Translations under genes and position numbers: made by a program
Notes under the pieces: model-generated
What the model was told of the DNA's origin: nothing
The model's database searches: none
The model's input: the letters and a program-made list of their open reading frames with translations, nothing else
Assembly: GCF_014648135.1 (NCBI RefSeq)
Contig: NZ_BMQN01000003.1
Span: 254,640-318,639 of the forward strand
Direction: 5' to 3'
Length of the DNA stretch: 64,000 nt
Source of the DNA: Deinococcus sedimenti
GTDB taxonomy: Bacteria > Deinococcota > Deinococci > Deinococcales > Deinococcaceae
Shown: piece by piece, positions 1 through 10,337 of the stretch
Layout: every line of letters starts with the position of its first letter
How positions within the stretch are numbered: the stretch's first letter is position 1

Positions 1-391
1 GTGGCCCGCCGAGCTCCTCGTGCAGGAGGGCCGCCGCGACAGTCTGGTCGGCCAGGACCAGCGCGTGCGGCCAGGAACGGGCGACGTCACGCAGGTCCTG
101 AAGTTGACCCTCGATCTGACCCACGAACACGTGTTGCACGTCGAACTGCAACTGCCGCACGCCCCGCCGGTCGTCCCGGCCGGTAAAGGTGTTCCCGAAG
201 GCCGAGTCGTCGTAGTCGCGCGCGTGCACGAAAGGCTCCCACCCGGCCCCGGCGGCCTGGGCAGCGCGGGCGTACTTGCGTCCGGTGTACCAGCGGACCT
301 CGTGGCCACGCCGCGCGAGTTCCTGCACGACCGGCGCGGTCGGCGCCACGTGCCCGGCGATGGGTTGCGTGGCGATCAGGATGCGGGCCAC
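1..391 (-). CDS. Glycosyltransferase, UGT/MGT-like (N-terminal part, cut by window edge)
   Basis: Only the first 130 or so residues are inside the window. The protein begins at a GTG whose reading gives ARILIATQPIAGHVAPT, the typical N-terminal beta strand plus Gly-His loop of GT-B fold glycosyltransferases of the UDP-glycosyltransferase/macrolide type, followed by a second strand ending in VRWYTGRKY. Such enzymes move a sugar from a nucleotide donor to a small hydrophobic acceptor. The start lies inside the end of the flavin hydroxylase gene (16 bp overlap), so it is the fourth gene of the polyketide synthase operon and may glycosylate the product. The family call is good; the acceptor is inferred from context only. 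Confidence 0.75.
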   Translation of the reverse strand, partial: MARILIATQPIAGHVAPTAPVVQELARRGHEVRWYTGRKYARAAQAAGAGWEPFVHARDYDDSAFGNTFTGRDDRRGVRQLQFDVQHVFVGQIEGQLQDLRDVARSWPHALVLADQTVAAALLHEELGGP

Positions 392-1527
392 GTGGTCCCG
401 GGGCGCGCGGAGCGCAGCCAGTTCATGGTGAAGGCCTGCACGAGCAGCGGGCGAAGCGCCGGGGTGAGGAGGGCGCGCAGGGCCGCCTCGCGCCCACGCC
501 GCTGCCACGGCGCGGCGGGACGGCCGAAGAACATGTTGAATTCCGCCTGACGGATCGCCAGGGCCGCGGCCCGGCGCCGCTGGTGCCCGAAGGTCCGCAG
601 CGCGGCCGGCGACCCGTCCGGCAGGAGCGGCGCGAGCGCCTCGGCGTCCAGCCAGCCGAGGTTCATGCCCTGACCGCCGATCGGACTGACCTCGTGCGCC
701 GCGTCCCCGATCAGGATCACCCGGCCCGTCACGAACCGCCGGGCCAGGTGACGGCCGACCCCGAAGGGACTGAGCATCAGGCACTCGTCGGCCGGCAGGT
801 AAACGCCAGTGCGGCGGCGCACCAGTGCCGTCAGGTCCTGGGGGGTGGCGCCGCGCTGCAGCCGATCGGTGCGCGCCACCCAGCGGCGTTCGCCGGACGG
901 CAGCGGGAAGGATTCGACCACGCCGCCCGGCGTCAGGAAGATCACGGCCTGATCGCGGTACGCGGTGGTGTCCGGGAAGTCGCCCATCAGGTACGTGTCC
1001 GGGTACGTTCCTCCCGGGTACGGCACCCCGAGCAGGGTCCGCACGGCGCTGCGCGTGCCGTCTGCACCGACCACCCACCGCGCCCGGATGACGTCGGGTC
1101 CGGCGGGCGTGCAGGCGGTCACGGCCACGTGGTCCCCCTGATCCTGAACGGCCGTGACCTCCACGCTCCGGCGCAGCGTGCCGGGCGCGCACGCCGCCAG
1201 GTGGCCGGCGAGGAGGCGCTCGGTGTCGCGCTGCGGCAGGGACAGCACCGGACCGCCCGGTACGCCGCCGAAGTCCAGTTCGCCCACGAGGCCGCGGTCG
1301 CCGATCACAGCGGCGCGCCGGATGGGCCGACCGGCGGCGCGCAGCGAGTCGCCGACCCCGGCGGCGTCCAGGGCGCGCAGCGCGGGCGGGTGGAGGCCGA
1401 TGGCGCGGGAATGCGTCCCGGGCTGGGGCTGACGCTCGAGCACCTGCACCTGAAGCCCCCGCCGCGCCAGCAGGAGACCCAGGAACAGTCCGACCGGGCC
1501 GCCTCCGACGATCACGGCGTCAAGCAC
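376..1527 (-). CDS. FAD-dependent aromatic hydroxylase / monooxygenase
   Basis: 383 residues, the usual size of a class A flavoprotein monooxygenase. It shows the N-terminal dinucleotide-binding motif VGGGPVGL at residues 7-14, the DG motif VVGADGTRS in the middle, and the GD motif with the FAD-binding tail (IGDAAHEVSPIGGQGMN) in the C-terminal half. Such enzymes use NAD(P)H and O2 to hydroxylate phenolic rings. It overlaps the methyltransferase upstream by 8 bp and the glycosyltransferase downstream by 16 bp, so it is translated as part of one operon. By analogy with SrsC of the Streptomyces phenolic-lipid operon it may hydroxylate the methylated resorcinol or pyrone made by the polyketide synthase; that substrate is an inference. 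Confidence 0.85.
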   Translation of the reverse strand: MLDAVIVGGGPVGLFLGLLLARRGLQVQVLERQPQPGTHSRAIGLHPPALRALDAAGVGDSLRAAGRPIRRAAVIGDRGLVGELDFGGVPGGPVLSLPQRDTERLLAGHLAACAPGTLRRSVEVTAVQDQGDHVAVTACTPAGPDVIRARWVVGADGTRSAVRTLLGVPYPGGTYPDTYLMGDFPDTTAYRDQAVIFLTPGGVVESFPLPSGERRWVARTDRLQRGATPQDLTALVRRRTGVYLPADECLMLSPFGVGRHLARRFVTGRVILIGDAAHEVSPIGGQGMNLGWLDAEALAPLLPDGSPAALRTFGHQRRRAAALAIRQAEFNMFFGRPAAPWQRRGREAALRALLTPALRPLLVQAFTMNWLRSARPGTTWPAS

Positions 1528-2227
1528 GTCCGGCCTCCCAGGTCAGCAGTTGCCGGAAGGGAAAGAGGGGCCGCACCGTCCATCCGGGCGGCGCGGCGGC
1601 CTGCAGTTCGGCGGGCGTGAAGCTCCGCCGGATCGAGCGCAGTCCGTCGGCGCGGATGAACGTCCCGGGGAAGGCGTGGGCGGCCAGACTGAACAGGCGG
1701 TACGCGGCGGCGCTGCGCACGAGGTCGCTGTGCACCACCACCCGGCCCAGGTGCTCGCAGTCGCGCAGCAGGCCGCTCAGTTCGGCGGCGGTCAGGTGAT
1801 GCAGCAGGTGGTTGGAGGTCACGGCCCCGAACGTGTGGCCCTCCCGCACCAGATCGCTGCTCAGCGCCTGCCGGTAGGTGACGTTCGGCGGTCCCGGCTG
1901 GGCCGAGGCGAACGCGATGGCGCGCGGGTCGGCGTCGATGGCCGTCACGGTCAGGTCGAGGCCGTCGCGCCGCGCCCAGCGGGCCAGCTGACGGGGCACG
2001 TCGCCGCCCCCGCAGCCGATGTCCAGCAGGGTCAGCGGCGCCTGAAGCAGCCGGGGGCGCAGGTCGCGGACGTACACGCGCCGCCACCCGGCGATCAGGG
2101 CGTTCAGCCGCCCGAACTGCCGGTACGTCCGGCGCAGCGTGGCCAGGTCGCACGCCGGGTCGTCCATGAATTCCGGCAGGTCCACCGCCCGCCGGGTGAA
2201 ATCTGCGGGCGCGCCGGGCACGGTCAC
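1520..2227 (-). CDS. SAM-dependent methyltransferase of polyketide operon
   Basis: 235 residues from the GTG at 2227, whose last bases form a GTGA overlap with the stop of the polyketide synthase gene; an upstream ATG at 2290 is in frame but would lie inside the synthase gene and gives an unlikely Arg/Gly-rich lead. The class I SAM-binding motif LLDIGCGGGDVPRQLA lies near residue 68, followed by an acidic strand end (AIDADPRAIA). The position between a type III polyketide synthase and a flavin hydroxylase matches SrsB of the Streptomyces srs operon, which methylates the alkylresorcinol. The family is secure; O- versus C-methylation cannot be told from sequence. Confidence 0.85.
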   Translation of the reverse strand: MTVPGAPADFTRRAVDLPEFMDDPACDLATLRRTYRQFGRLNALIAGWRRVYVRDLRPRLLQAPLTLLDIGCGGGDVPRQLARWARRDGLDLTVTAIDADPRAIAFASAQPGPPNVTYRQALSSDLVREGHTFGAVTSNHLLHHLTAAELSGLLRDCEHLGRVVVHSDLVRSAAAYRLFSLAAHAFPGTFIRADGLRSIRRSFTPAELQAAAPPGWTVRPLFPFRQLLTWEAGRA

Positions 2228-3351
2228 CCGGTCACCCGGGTCATGAGGCCCGTCTCGACCGTCAGGCCCGGCCCGAACGCCATGGCGCACACCCGCTCGC
2301 CGTCCGCGGCCCGCGTGAGGAGGTCCGCGAGGATGAACAGGACGGTCGCGCTGCTCATGTTGCCGTACTGCCGCAGAACCTCCCGGGAGGGCAGGAGCTG
2401 CTCGTCACGCAGGGCCAGGCTGGACTGCACCTTGTCCAGGATGCTGCGGCCGCCCGGATGAATCGCCCAGTGCTGCACGCCCCCGTGCGCGGCCTCCGCC
2501 AGGGCCGGATCCTGCGCCAGCAGCGGGGCCAGCGCGCCCGAGATGTGCGTCTCGATGATGTCCGGCACGTACGTGCTCAGGATCATGTCGTACCCCTGGT
2601 CGCCGATCGTCCAGGCCATGTCCTGCTGCCCCACGCCGGGCGGGGTGAGGGTCGTCTCGAAGGCGTCCAGGCGCAGCGCGCCCTGCGCGGACGCCGGCGG
2701 CCGGGCGCTGACGATGGCCGCGGCCGCGCCGTCCGCGAAGACCGAGTTGGCCAGGACGGTGTCCGGATCGGCGGCGGAGTGCATGTGAATGGTGCACAGT
2801 TCGGCGCAGACCACCAGCACCACCGCGTCCGGGTCCGCGTCGCAGAACGCGCGGGCCATCTTGAGCGCCGGGAACGCCGCGTAGCAGCCCATGAAGCCCA
2901 CGTGGAAGCGGGCGACCCGACCGGACAGCTCCAGGGCGCGCACCACCTCGTAGTCCGGACCCGGTGCGAAAAAGCCCGTGCAGGACACGGTGATCACGTG
3001 GGTCACGTCGTCCGCTCCGAACGGCGAGCTCGCCAGGACGGACCGGGCGGCGTTCACGAACAGCGGCGTCGCGTGGGTGACGTAGAACGCGTTGCGCGCC
3101 CCGGTGCCCGGCGTGAGCATCCGCCCCGTACCCGCGTCGTAGAAGAGCCCCGGTGGATCGTCGGTCCCGAGCAGGAAATCAGGTACGACGCTGTGCCGCC
3201 GGTCGATGCCCGACGCATTGAACGCGCGGGTCGTCAGCCGCTGCCCCAGACGGTCGAGTTCCGGTTGGGTGCGGATGATGTCACGGATGACCTCCTGCGG
3301 ATAGGCGATCGGGGGCACGGTGGGTGCCACCGCGTGAAGGTAAACCGGCAT
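2224..3351 (-). CDS. Type III polyketide synthase (chalcone synthase-like)
   Basis: 375 residues, a normal length for a homodimeric type III synthase. All three catalytic residues are visible: Cys124 in VSCTGFFAPG, His298 in AIHPGG and Asn331 in QYGNMSSAT; the C-terminal AFGPGLTVE loop is also typical. These enzymes extend an acyl-CoA starter with malonyl-CoA and cyclise the chain to a resorcinol, pyrone or chalcone-like ring. It is the first gene of a minus-strand operon with a methyltransferase, a flavin hydroxylase and a glycosyltransferase. Starter preference cannot be read from the sequence; the operon layout favours an alkyl phenolic lipid or quinone product over a flavonoid. Confidence 0.92.
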   Translation of the reverse strand: MPVYLHAVAPTVPPIAYPQEVIRDIIRTQPELDRLGQRLTTRAFNASGIDRRHSVVPDFLLGTDDPPGLFYDAGTGRMLTPGTGARNAFYVTHATPLFVNAARSVLASSPFGADDVTHVITVSCTGFFAPGPDYEVVRALELSGRVARFHVGFMGCYAAFPALKMARAFCDADPDAVVLVVCAELCTIHMHSAADPDTVLANSVFADGAAAAIVSARPPASAQGALRLDAFETTLTPPGVGQQDMAWTIGDQGYDMILSTYVPDIIETHISGALAPLLAQDPALAEAAHGGVQHWAIHPGGRSILDKVQSSLALRDEQLLPSREVLRQYGNMSSATVLFILADLLTRAADGERVCAMAFGPGLTVETGLMTRVTG

Positions 3352-3362
3352 GCGTCAGCGTA
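3352..3362 (-). promoter_or_regulatory. Leaderless-type -10 element of polyketide synthase operon
   Basis: Read on the minus strand, TACGCT is followed by GACGC and then the ATG at 3351. A TANNNT box 5 to 7 bases before the start codon is the known signature of leaderless transcription in Deinococcus. No convincing -35 box is seen. Confidence 0.45.
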
Positions 3363-3777
3363 GTGCGTACGTGAGAGCCGAACCCACACGGTTTCTTGAG
3401 CCTCCTCCCGGGTTCCGGACAGTCCCTTCACAGCGGCCTGGCGCGGTTGCAGCGTCACCCGCCAGGGTTCTGTGAATCTCGGCAGGTGGGAAAGCTGACA
3501 GGACCACAGGAGAGCGTCGAGTCGTCTGGAAGAGCACGCACAGGCGGTGCCGACCCTGGCCGCGGCCTCGACACCCGCAGTCATGACGTGATGCCTCACA
3601 GAACATCAACGCTGCCTGAAACAGACTTCATGGCCCGAAGCTGCGATGTGGAACCGGAAACAAATGGCTCGTTTTGACGATCACGCGCGCCCCATTCTGG
3701 GGCTCCACGCTGTGGTGTGACGCTACCCAGCACATTGAATTCGCCAACAAAGTCCAGTTCCAGCCAGCTACCAGATG

Positions 3778-3955
3778 TGATACGGACTCCGATTGAATGG
3801 GCTGCAAAGCCCATTCAATCGGAGCGAAGCGAGTGGGAGCAATACGGGTTCCGGACGTGGAGCCGGCAATCCGGTGAAGTTCCGGATTGTTGGCGAAACA
3901 AACGGAATCCGTATGAGTTGACGGTTTTCGCGAATCTGTCCACCGGAATCCGTAT
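3778..3955. repeat. 178-bp palindromic intergenic repeat (SNR/MITE-like)
   Basis: The element is bounded by a 9-bp inverted repeat, TGATACGGA at 3778-3786 and TCCGTATCA at 3947-3955. Inside is a perfect 16-bp stem (3788-3803 with 3808-3823, loop GCAA) followed by GCGAAGCGAG, and two further copies of a CGGAATCCGTAT-like motif. It resembles the small noncoding repeats described in Deinococcus genomes. The rest of the 745-bp gap between the polyketide synthase and the EAL protein (3352-4096) holds no convincing gene. At about 3974-4005 there is a weak partial match to the GGTTGGAAGTGGAATTG repeat family seen elsewhere in the window. Confidence 0.6.
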
Positions 3956-4096
3956 CAGACAGACAGCAGTGGGCAGTGGAGTTGGAGGCCGTGCCCGTGG
4001 CCTGGGGGGCAACTCGACACCGCGGCCAGATCTCGACAATCCCGCTGCCCCGCCCATCGGCAGCCGGCGCTGGTGAGCCCCGCGCCCGCCGAGGTC

Positions 4097-6823
4097 TTAC
4101 CGCAGGCTGGTCCAGCCGTCCAGCGCGGCCCAGTCTGGCCGTTCACTTGGCGGACTGTACAGGTACCCCTGTCCGAGCGTGCAGCCCATCTCCCGCAGGA
4201 TTGCCTCGTGCTCCAGGGTTTCGATGCCCTCGGCGATCACCTCGAACCTCAGGCGACTGGCCAGTTCCATCACGGCGCCGGTCAGGACCTGCAGCCGGTC
4301 GTTCCCGTCGATGCCCCAGACGAACGTGCGGTCCAGCTTCAAGTGGTGGATGGGCAGGTGCTGCAGGACGCTGAGCGCGGAGTGGCCCGTGCCGAAATCG
4401 TCGAGTGCCAGTCCGAAACCCCAGCTGCGCAGCGCCGAGAGGTCCTGCGTCACCTGGGCGAGGTTCACGAGCACCCCGCTTTCGGTGACCTCGAACGCCA
4501 GATGTGCCGGCGCGTCCGGAAACTCGTCCATCAGGGCCTGCATGCGGGCCATGAAGTTCGGCGCGTTCAGTTCCGTGGGAGACAGGTTCACGGCGATCCG
4601 CAGCGGGCGTCCCAGCAGGGTGCTGCCGCGCCGCGCTTCGAGCAGCGCCGTGCGGATCACGAAGTCCGTGATCACGTGAATCTGGCCCATCTGTTCAGCC
4701 AGTGGAATGAACTGGTCGGGCGGCACCCGGCCGCACACCGGATCGGCCCAGCGGACGAGGGCCTCGGCCTTGACGATCTGCCCGGTGTCCAGATCGACGA
4801 TCGGCTGGTAGTGCACCTGGAAGTCCCGGCGGTCCAGGGCGCGCCGCAGGGCGCCGTCGAGCATCAGGCGACGGCGCTGCAGGTCCAGGTGCCGGTCCTC
4901 GAACAGCAGCAGCGCGCCCTCCTGCGCCAGCGGCAGACTGGACTCGACGGCCTGCAGCGCCTCCGCCGCGCTCTCGCTGGCGGGCCAGGGGCGCGCGCAG
5001 GCCCGGACGCGGGGGAAGACGGTGTCCTCAGCCAGGTGTACCGGGTCAAGCAGTGAGGGGCGCAGGTCGGTGGGCGGCTCGGGCAGCAGCAGCGCGAAGG
5101 TCCGCTCATCGAGCTGTCCCAGCAGCGCGTTCGGGTACGTGTCGCTCAGCGTCCGGGAGAACGCCAGGGTGAGCTGGTCGGCCAGGTCGGCCTGCCCGGT
5201 CCGCAGTTCGGTGATGTTCAGGCACTGCACGGCCAACAGGGAGCGCCCCGGGGTGGACGCCGCTGCAGCGGCCAGGTCCTGGAAATGCGCGCGGTTGGGC
5301 AGGGCGGACACGGGAGCGAACCGGGTGACGCGCACGAGCTGCTCGTTGAGCTCGTGCTGGTCGGTGACGTCGCGAAACAGGAAGAGGACGTCCGATGTGC
5401 CGTCGTCGTGCGTGCGAACCTGCGCGCGGCTGTGCAGCCACATGTGCTGCCCGTCGGCCCGTTCGAGATGCATGATCGACTGCGTGAACTGGGCAGAGCC
5501 GCTCGTGAGCGCCTGGAAGTTGGGGCTGCGGCCCTGCATGACCCGGCCCTGGGTGTCGCGCACCACCAGCGGCGCGAGCAGGTCCGGCAGCGTCTGGGCC
5601 TGGATGGCGTGGTCGCCGAGCAGGTCCGCCACCCGACTGTTGCGGGACAGGATCCGGCCGTCCGCGTCGAGGAGGAGCAGGGCCTCGTCGAGGGACTCGA
5701 TGATCGCGGCGTGCTGCGCGGCCGTGCGGATCAGGTCCTGCTGCGCCCGCTCACGCTCGGTGACGTTGTTCATGGCCACGACCGCCCCGGTCACCTGGCC
5801 CTGCGCGTTGCGGATCGGGGTGGCGTTGCACGCGAACACGTTCCGGCGGGTGGTGTTCTGCACGCCGATGATCACGGCCCGCACCGCCTCGCCCTGCAGC
5901 GCCCTGAACAGCGGCACCTCCTCCTGCGTCAGGAGGCGCGTGAAGTCCGGGGTGTGCAGGCCGTACGTCGCGGCCCAGTCCGGCGCGAGCGTCCCGGACG
6001 GACTGCCGTGGTGGAGTTGCCCGGCCGCTTCATTCATCACGAGGTGGCCCTCGGCGTCGCTGATGACCACCTGGTCGTACAGGCTGTCGAGCAGCGCCAC
6101 ATGGAAATCCCGCTCCGCGCTGAGTTCCGCCGTGCGTTCCCGGACGAGCGCCTCGAAGCGCTGCGCGCGGCGCTGCTGCGCGTCGCCGACCAGTCCCCCG
6201 GCGACCACCACGGCCAGGGCCGCCGCCACGGCCACGGCCACGGCCGACACGCCGGGCGGTTCGGTGAGGGCGCCGGCGGGCAGCAGCGTGGCGAACGCGT
6301 GGGCCAGCAGCGTGATCATCACGCTCTGCCCGACCGTCACGGTCAGCAGTTGCGCTCCGCCGCTCAGCCCTGGGCGCCGCACCAGGCTCGCGGCCCCGAG
6401 GGAGACCGCGGCGGCCAGGGCCGTGAGGGCCAGCAGGTCCGGCCAGTGGGGGGTCAGCGTCAGTCCGGCGTATCCGCTCAGGCCAGCGACCTGCGCCGCC
6501 GTGACCGTCAGCAGCAGCGCGACCGTCACGCGCAGCGGGCCGTCCTGCGCGTGATGCCGGTACCAGCGCAGGAACCCCGTGACCAGCAGCGTCACCACGA
6601 GCCAGTGCAGGCCGCCCTGCGCGGCGGATATCGGCAGCCCGTGGCCGAGCAGGAGGACGGTCTGCGCGCTCCACAGCCCGGAACCCAGGACGGCGCTGGA
6701 CAGCAGCTGGTCGCGCCGCCTCACCTGCCCGGACACCAGCTGCGTGCGCGCCTGCACGCGAATCAGGGCGCCCGCGGCCAGCACGCTCAGCAGACTCAGC
6801 ACGAAGGGAAGAAGAAACGACAT
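4097..6823 (-). CDS. Membrane PAS-PAS-(degenerate GGDEF)-EAL phosphodiesterase
   Basis: 908 residues. The first 220 or so residues hold several hydrophobic membrane segments, followed by two PAS domains (about 240-365 and 370-490), a GGDEF-like domain and a C-terminal EAL domain. The GGDEF active-site loop is replaced by QLDERTF near residue 570, so cyclase activity is unlikely. The EAL domain keeps its signature (KAEALVRW near residue 684), NLSPTELN, ALDDFGTGHSAL, KLDRTF and IAEGIET, so it should hydrolyse c-di-GMP. It is transcribed alone, divergent from the flavoprotein at 6988. It probably senses a redox, light or ligand signal through the membrane or PAS parts and lowers c-di-GMP. Confidence 0.88.
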   Translation of the reverse strand: MSFLLPFVLSLLSVLAAGALIRVQARTQLVSGQVRRRDQLLSSAVLGSGLWSAQTVLLLGHGLPISAAQGGLHWLVVTLLVTGFLRWYRHHAQDGPLRVTVALLLTVTAAQVAGLSGYAGLTLTPHWPDLLALTALAAAVSLGAASLVRRPGLSGGAQLLTVTVGQSVMITLLAHAFATLLPAGALTEPPGVSAVAVAVAAALAVVVAGGLVGDAQQRRAQRFEALVRERTAELSAERDFHVALLDSLYDQVVISDAEGHLVMNEAAGQLHHGSPSGTLAPDWAATYGLHTPDFTRLLTQEEVPLFRALQGEAVRAVIIGVQNTTRRNVFACNATPIRNAQGQVTGAVVAMNNVTERERAQQDLIRTAAQHAAIIESLDEALLLLDADGRILSRNSRVADLLGDHAIQAQTLPDLLAPLVVRDTQGRVMQGRSPNFQALTSGSAQFTQSIMHLERADGQHMWLHSRAQVRTHDDGTSDVLFLFRDVTDQHELNEQLVRVTRFAPVSALPNRAHFQDLAAAAASTPGRSLLAVQCLNITELRTGQADLADQLTLAFSRTLSDTYPNALLGQLDERTFALLLPEPPTDLRPSLLDPVHLAEDTVFPRVRACARPWPASESAAEALQAVESSLPLAQEGALLLFEDRHLDLQRRRLMLDGALRRALDRRDFQVHYQPIVDLDTGQIVKAEALVRWADPVCGRVPPDQFIPLAEQMGQIHVITDFVIRTALLEARRGSTLLGRPLRIAVNLSPTELNAPNFMARMQALMDEFPDAPAHLAFEVTESGVLVNLAQVTQDLSALRSWGFGLALDDFGTGHSALSVLQHLPIHHLKLDRTFVWGIDGNDRLQVLTGAVMELASRLRFEVIAEGIETLEHEAILREMGCTLGQGYLYSPPSERPDWAALDGWTSLR

Positions 6824-6925
6824 CGTGAACCATCCTTGTCTGGGGGTGTGGAGGCTCAGTGTTTCACGGGGACTCTTACAGAACGCCTTCAGGGCCGGAG
6901 GGCCCCGCCGCCCGGAGCGCCGCCG

Positions 6926-6931
6926 TACACT
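6926..6931 (+). promoter_or_regulatory. Candidate -10 box (TACACT)
   Basis: A TANNNT box whose predicted transcription start, about 7 bases downstream, lies roughly 6 bases before the short upstream ORF at 6944. No clear -35 box is visible. Confidence 0.4.
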
Positions 6932-6943
6932 GACGGCACGACC

Positions 6944-6991
6944 ATGACCACATCCACCTCACGCCTGGACGGCCGGACGGCACGCCGATGA
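6944..6991 (+). CDS. Short upstream ORF (15 residues) coupled to flavoprotein gene
   Basis: ATG ACC ACA leads a 15-residue ORF (MTTSTSRLDGRTARR) whose TGA overlaps the ATG of the next gene as ATGA. It has no Shine-Dalgarno sequence but begins just after the likely transcription start, so ribosomes could load on it and re-initiate at the main gene. Similar tiny ORFs precede hypA and the YqiJ-like gene. Whether it is translated is unknown. Confidence 0.4.
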   Translation: MTTSTSRLDGRTARR

Positions 6992-8673
6992 TCACCGCCG
7001 AGTGCCTGCGCACCCTGCCGCTGTTCGCGGACCTGCACGAGACGGTGCTGCACGACGTGGCGGCCGAGGCCGCCGAGGTGCACCTGATCCCCGGCGAGTA
7101 CCTCGTACGTGAGGGGGATTCCGTCGCGTTCTACGTGCTGCTCAGTGGTGAGCTGGCCGTCACGAAGGACGTGGCGGGGACCACGCAGGCGGTCGACACC
7201 TACGGCCCGGGCGACTCGTTCGGAGAGCTGCCGCTGCTGCTCGGCACCACTGCCACGGTGGACCTGCAGGCCCTGACGTCCGCGCGGGTCATGCGGGTCG
7301 AAGCGCTGGAGTTCATGGCGCTGCTGCAGCACTCCGAGGCGCTGACCGCGAAGGTCCTGTCGAACATGACCCGCCGCATCGGGAACCTGCAGCGGCTGGC
7401 GCTCGACACGCCCCCGGCCGTGACGATGCTCGTCGGTTCGGCCGACGACCTGCACTGCTTCGGCCTGCGGGACTTCCTGTCACGCAACCAAGTGGTGTTC
7501 CGGTGGCTGGACCCGGGCGCGCCGACCCTGTCGTGCGCCGTGCCTGCCGGCGTGACGGACGGGCCGCTGCCGGCCGTGGTGCTGCCGGACGGGGAGGTGC
7601 TGCGGCAGCCCAGCGTGCGGGACGTGGCGCGGCGGGTGGGCCTGCAAGTTGATCCCACGTGCGACGAGTACGACGTGGTGATCCTGGGTGGCGGTCCGGC
7701 CGGGCTGGCCGCGGCGGTGTACGGCGCGTCCGAGGGGCTGTGTACGCTGCTGGTGGAAAAGGAGGCGCCGGGCGGGCAGGCGGGCACGAGCAGCCGCATC
7801 GAGAATTACCTGGGGTTCCCGACGGGCCTGTCCGGTGGTGAGCTGAGCGCGCGGGCGCTGCGTCAGGCGCGGCGGTTCGGCGCGGACGTGATCACCACCC
7901 GTGAGGCCAGCGCTCTGGAGCCCGGTGACGATCGGCACGAGGTGGTGCTGGACGGCGGGACCCGCGTCCGCGCGCGCAGCGTGGTCCTGACCGTGGGCGT
8001 CGCGTGGCGCCGGCTGCCGCTGCCGGACGCGGAGCGGTTCGTGGGGCGTGGCGTGTGGTACGGCGCGGCGCGGACGGAAGCGCCGGGCACGCGCGGGAAG
8101 GACGTGTACCTGATCGGGGGGGGCAACTCGGCCGGGCAGGCGGCGATGTTCTTCTCGAACTACGCGCGGCGCGTGTCGGTCCTGATTCGCGCGCCGCACA
8201 TCGAGCGTGGGATGTCGCAGTACCTGATCGACCAGCTGCGCGCCCGGCCGAACGTGCGCATCTGCGAGTGCTGCGAGGTGACGGCCCTGCACGGCGACGC
8301 GCACCTGCGCGGCCTGACGGTGCACCACACCGACACCGGGGAGGACGAGGCGGTCGAGACCGACTCGCTGTTCGTGCTGATCGGCGCGGACGCCCGCACC
8401 GACTGGCTGGACGGGGTGGTGCTGCGCGACGAACGCGGGTACGTCTGCTCGGGCCTGGACCTCGCGCCGGAGGGCGCGTGGCCGCTCGAACGGGACCCCT
8501 TTCCGCTGGAGACCAGCGTGCCGGGCGTGTTCGTGGCGGGGGACGTGCGGCGCGGGTCGGTCAAGCGGGTGGCCAGCAGCGTCGGCGAGGGCAGCATGAG
8601 CATCGCGCTCGTGCATCAGTTCCTGGCCCTGCAAGACGCCGCGCGGGAGGACCGTCCCCGCCCACCGGCCTGA
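6988..8673 (+). CDS. Cyclic-nucleotide-domain / thioredoxin-reductase-like flavoprotein
   Basis: 561 residues. Residues about 1-130 form a CRP-type cyclic-nucleotide-binding fold (PGEYLVREGDSV, then GDSFGELPLLLG). After a linker of about 90 residues a thioredoxin-reductase-like module begins at about 230 with VILGGGPAGLAA, then APGGQAGTSSRIENYLGFP, and a second nucleotide fold YLIGGGNSAGQAA near 373. The redox CxxC of true thioredoxin reductases, normally just before the NADPH fold, is missing; the region reads VWYGAARTEAPGT. The protein is therefore probably a ligand-regulated FAD/NAD(P) oxidoreductase that does not reduce thioredoxin. Its stop lies 10 bp from the end of the convergent gene at 8683. 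Confidence 0.85.
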   Translation: MITAECLRTLPLFADLHETVLHDVAAEAAEVHLIPGEYLVREGDSVAFYVLLSGELAVTKDVAGTTQAVDTYGPGDSFGELPLLLGTTATVDLQALTSARVMRVEALEFMALLQHSEALTAKVLSNMTRRIGNLQRLALDTPPAVTMLVGSADDLHCFGLRDFLSRNQVVFRWLDPGAPTLSCAVPAGVTDGPLPAVVLPDGEVLRQPSVRDVARRVGLQVDPTCDEYDVVILGGGPAGLAAAVYGASEGLCTLLVEKEAPGGQAGTSSRIENYLGFPTGLSGGELSARALRQARRFGADVITTREASALEPGDDRHEVVLDGGTRVRARSVVLTVGVAWRRLPLPDAERFVGRGVWYGAARTEAPGTRGKDVYLIGGGNSAGQAAMFFSNYARRVSVLIRAPHIERGMSQYLIDQLRARPNVRICECCEVTALHGDAHLRGLTVHHTDTGEDEAVETDSLFVLIGADARTDWLDGVVLRDERGYVCSGLDLAPEGAWPLERDPFPLETSVPGVFVAGDVRRGSVKRVASSVGEGSMSIALVHQFLALQDAAREDRPRPPA

Positions 8674-8682
8674 GCGCGGGGG

Positions 8683-10332
<1,650 letters not shown>

Positions 10333-10337
10333 GACCT

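Noticed and set aside
6850..6870. Half of a parS-like site (TGTTTCACG)
   Set aside because: Only one arm is present and it is far from parAB.
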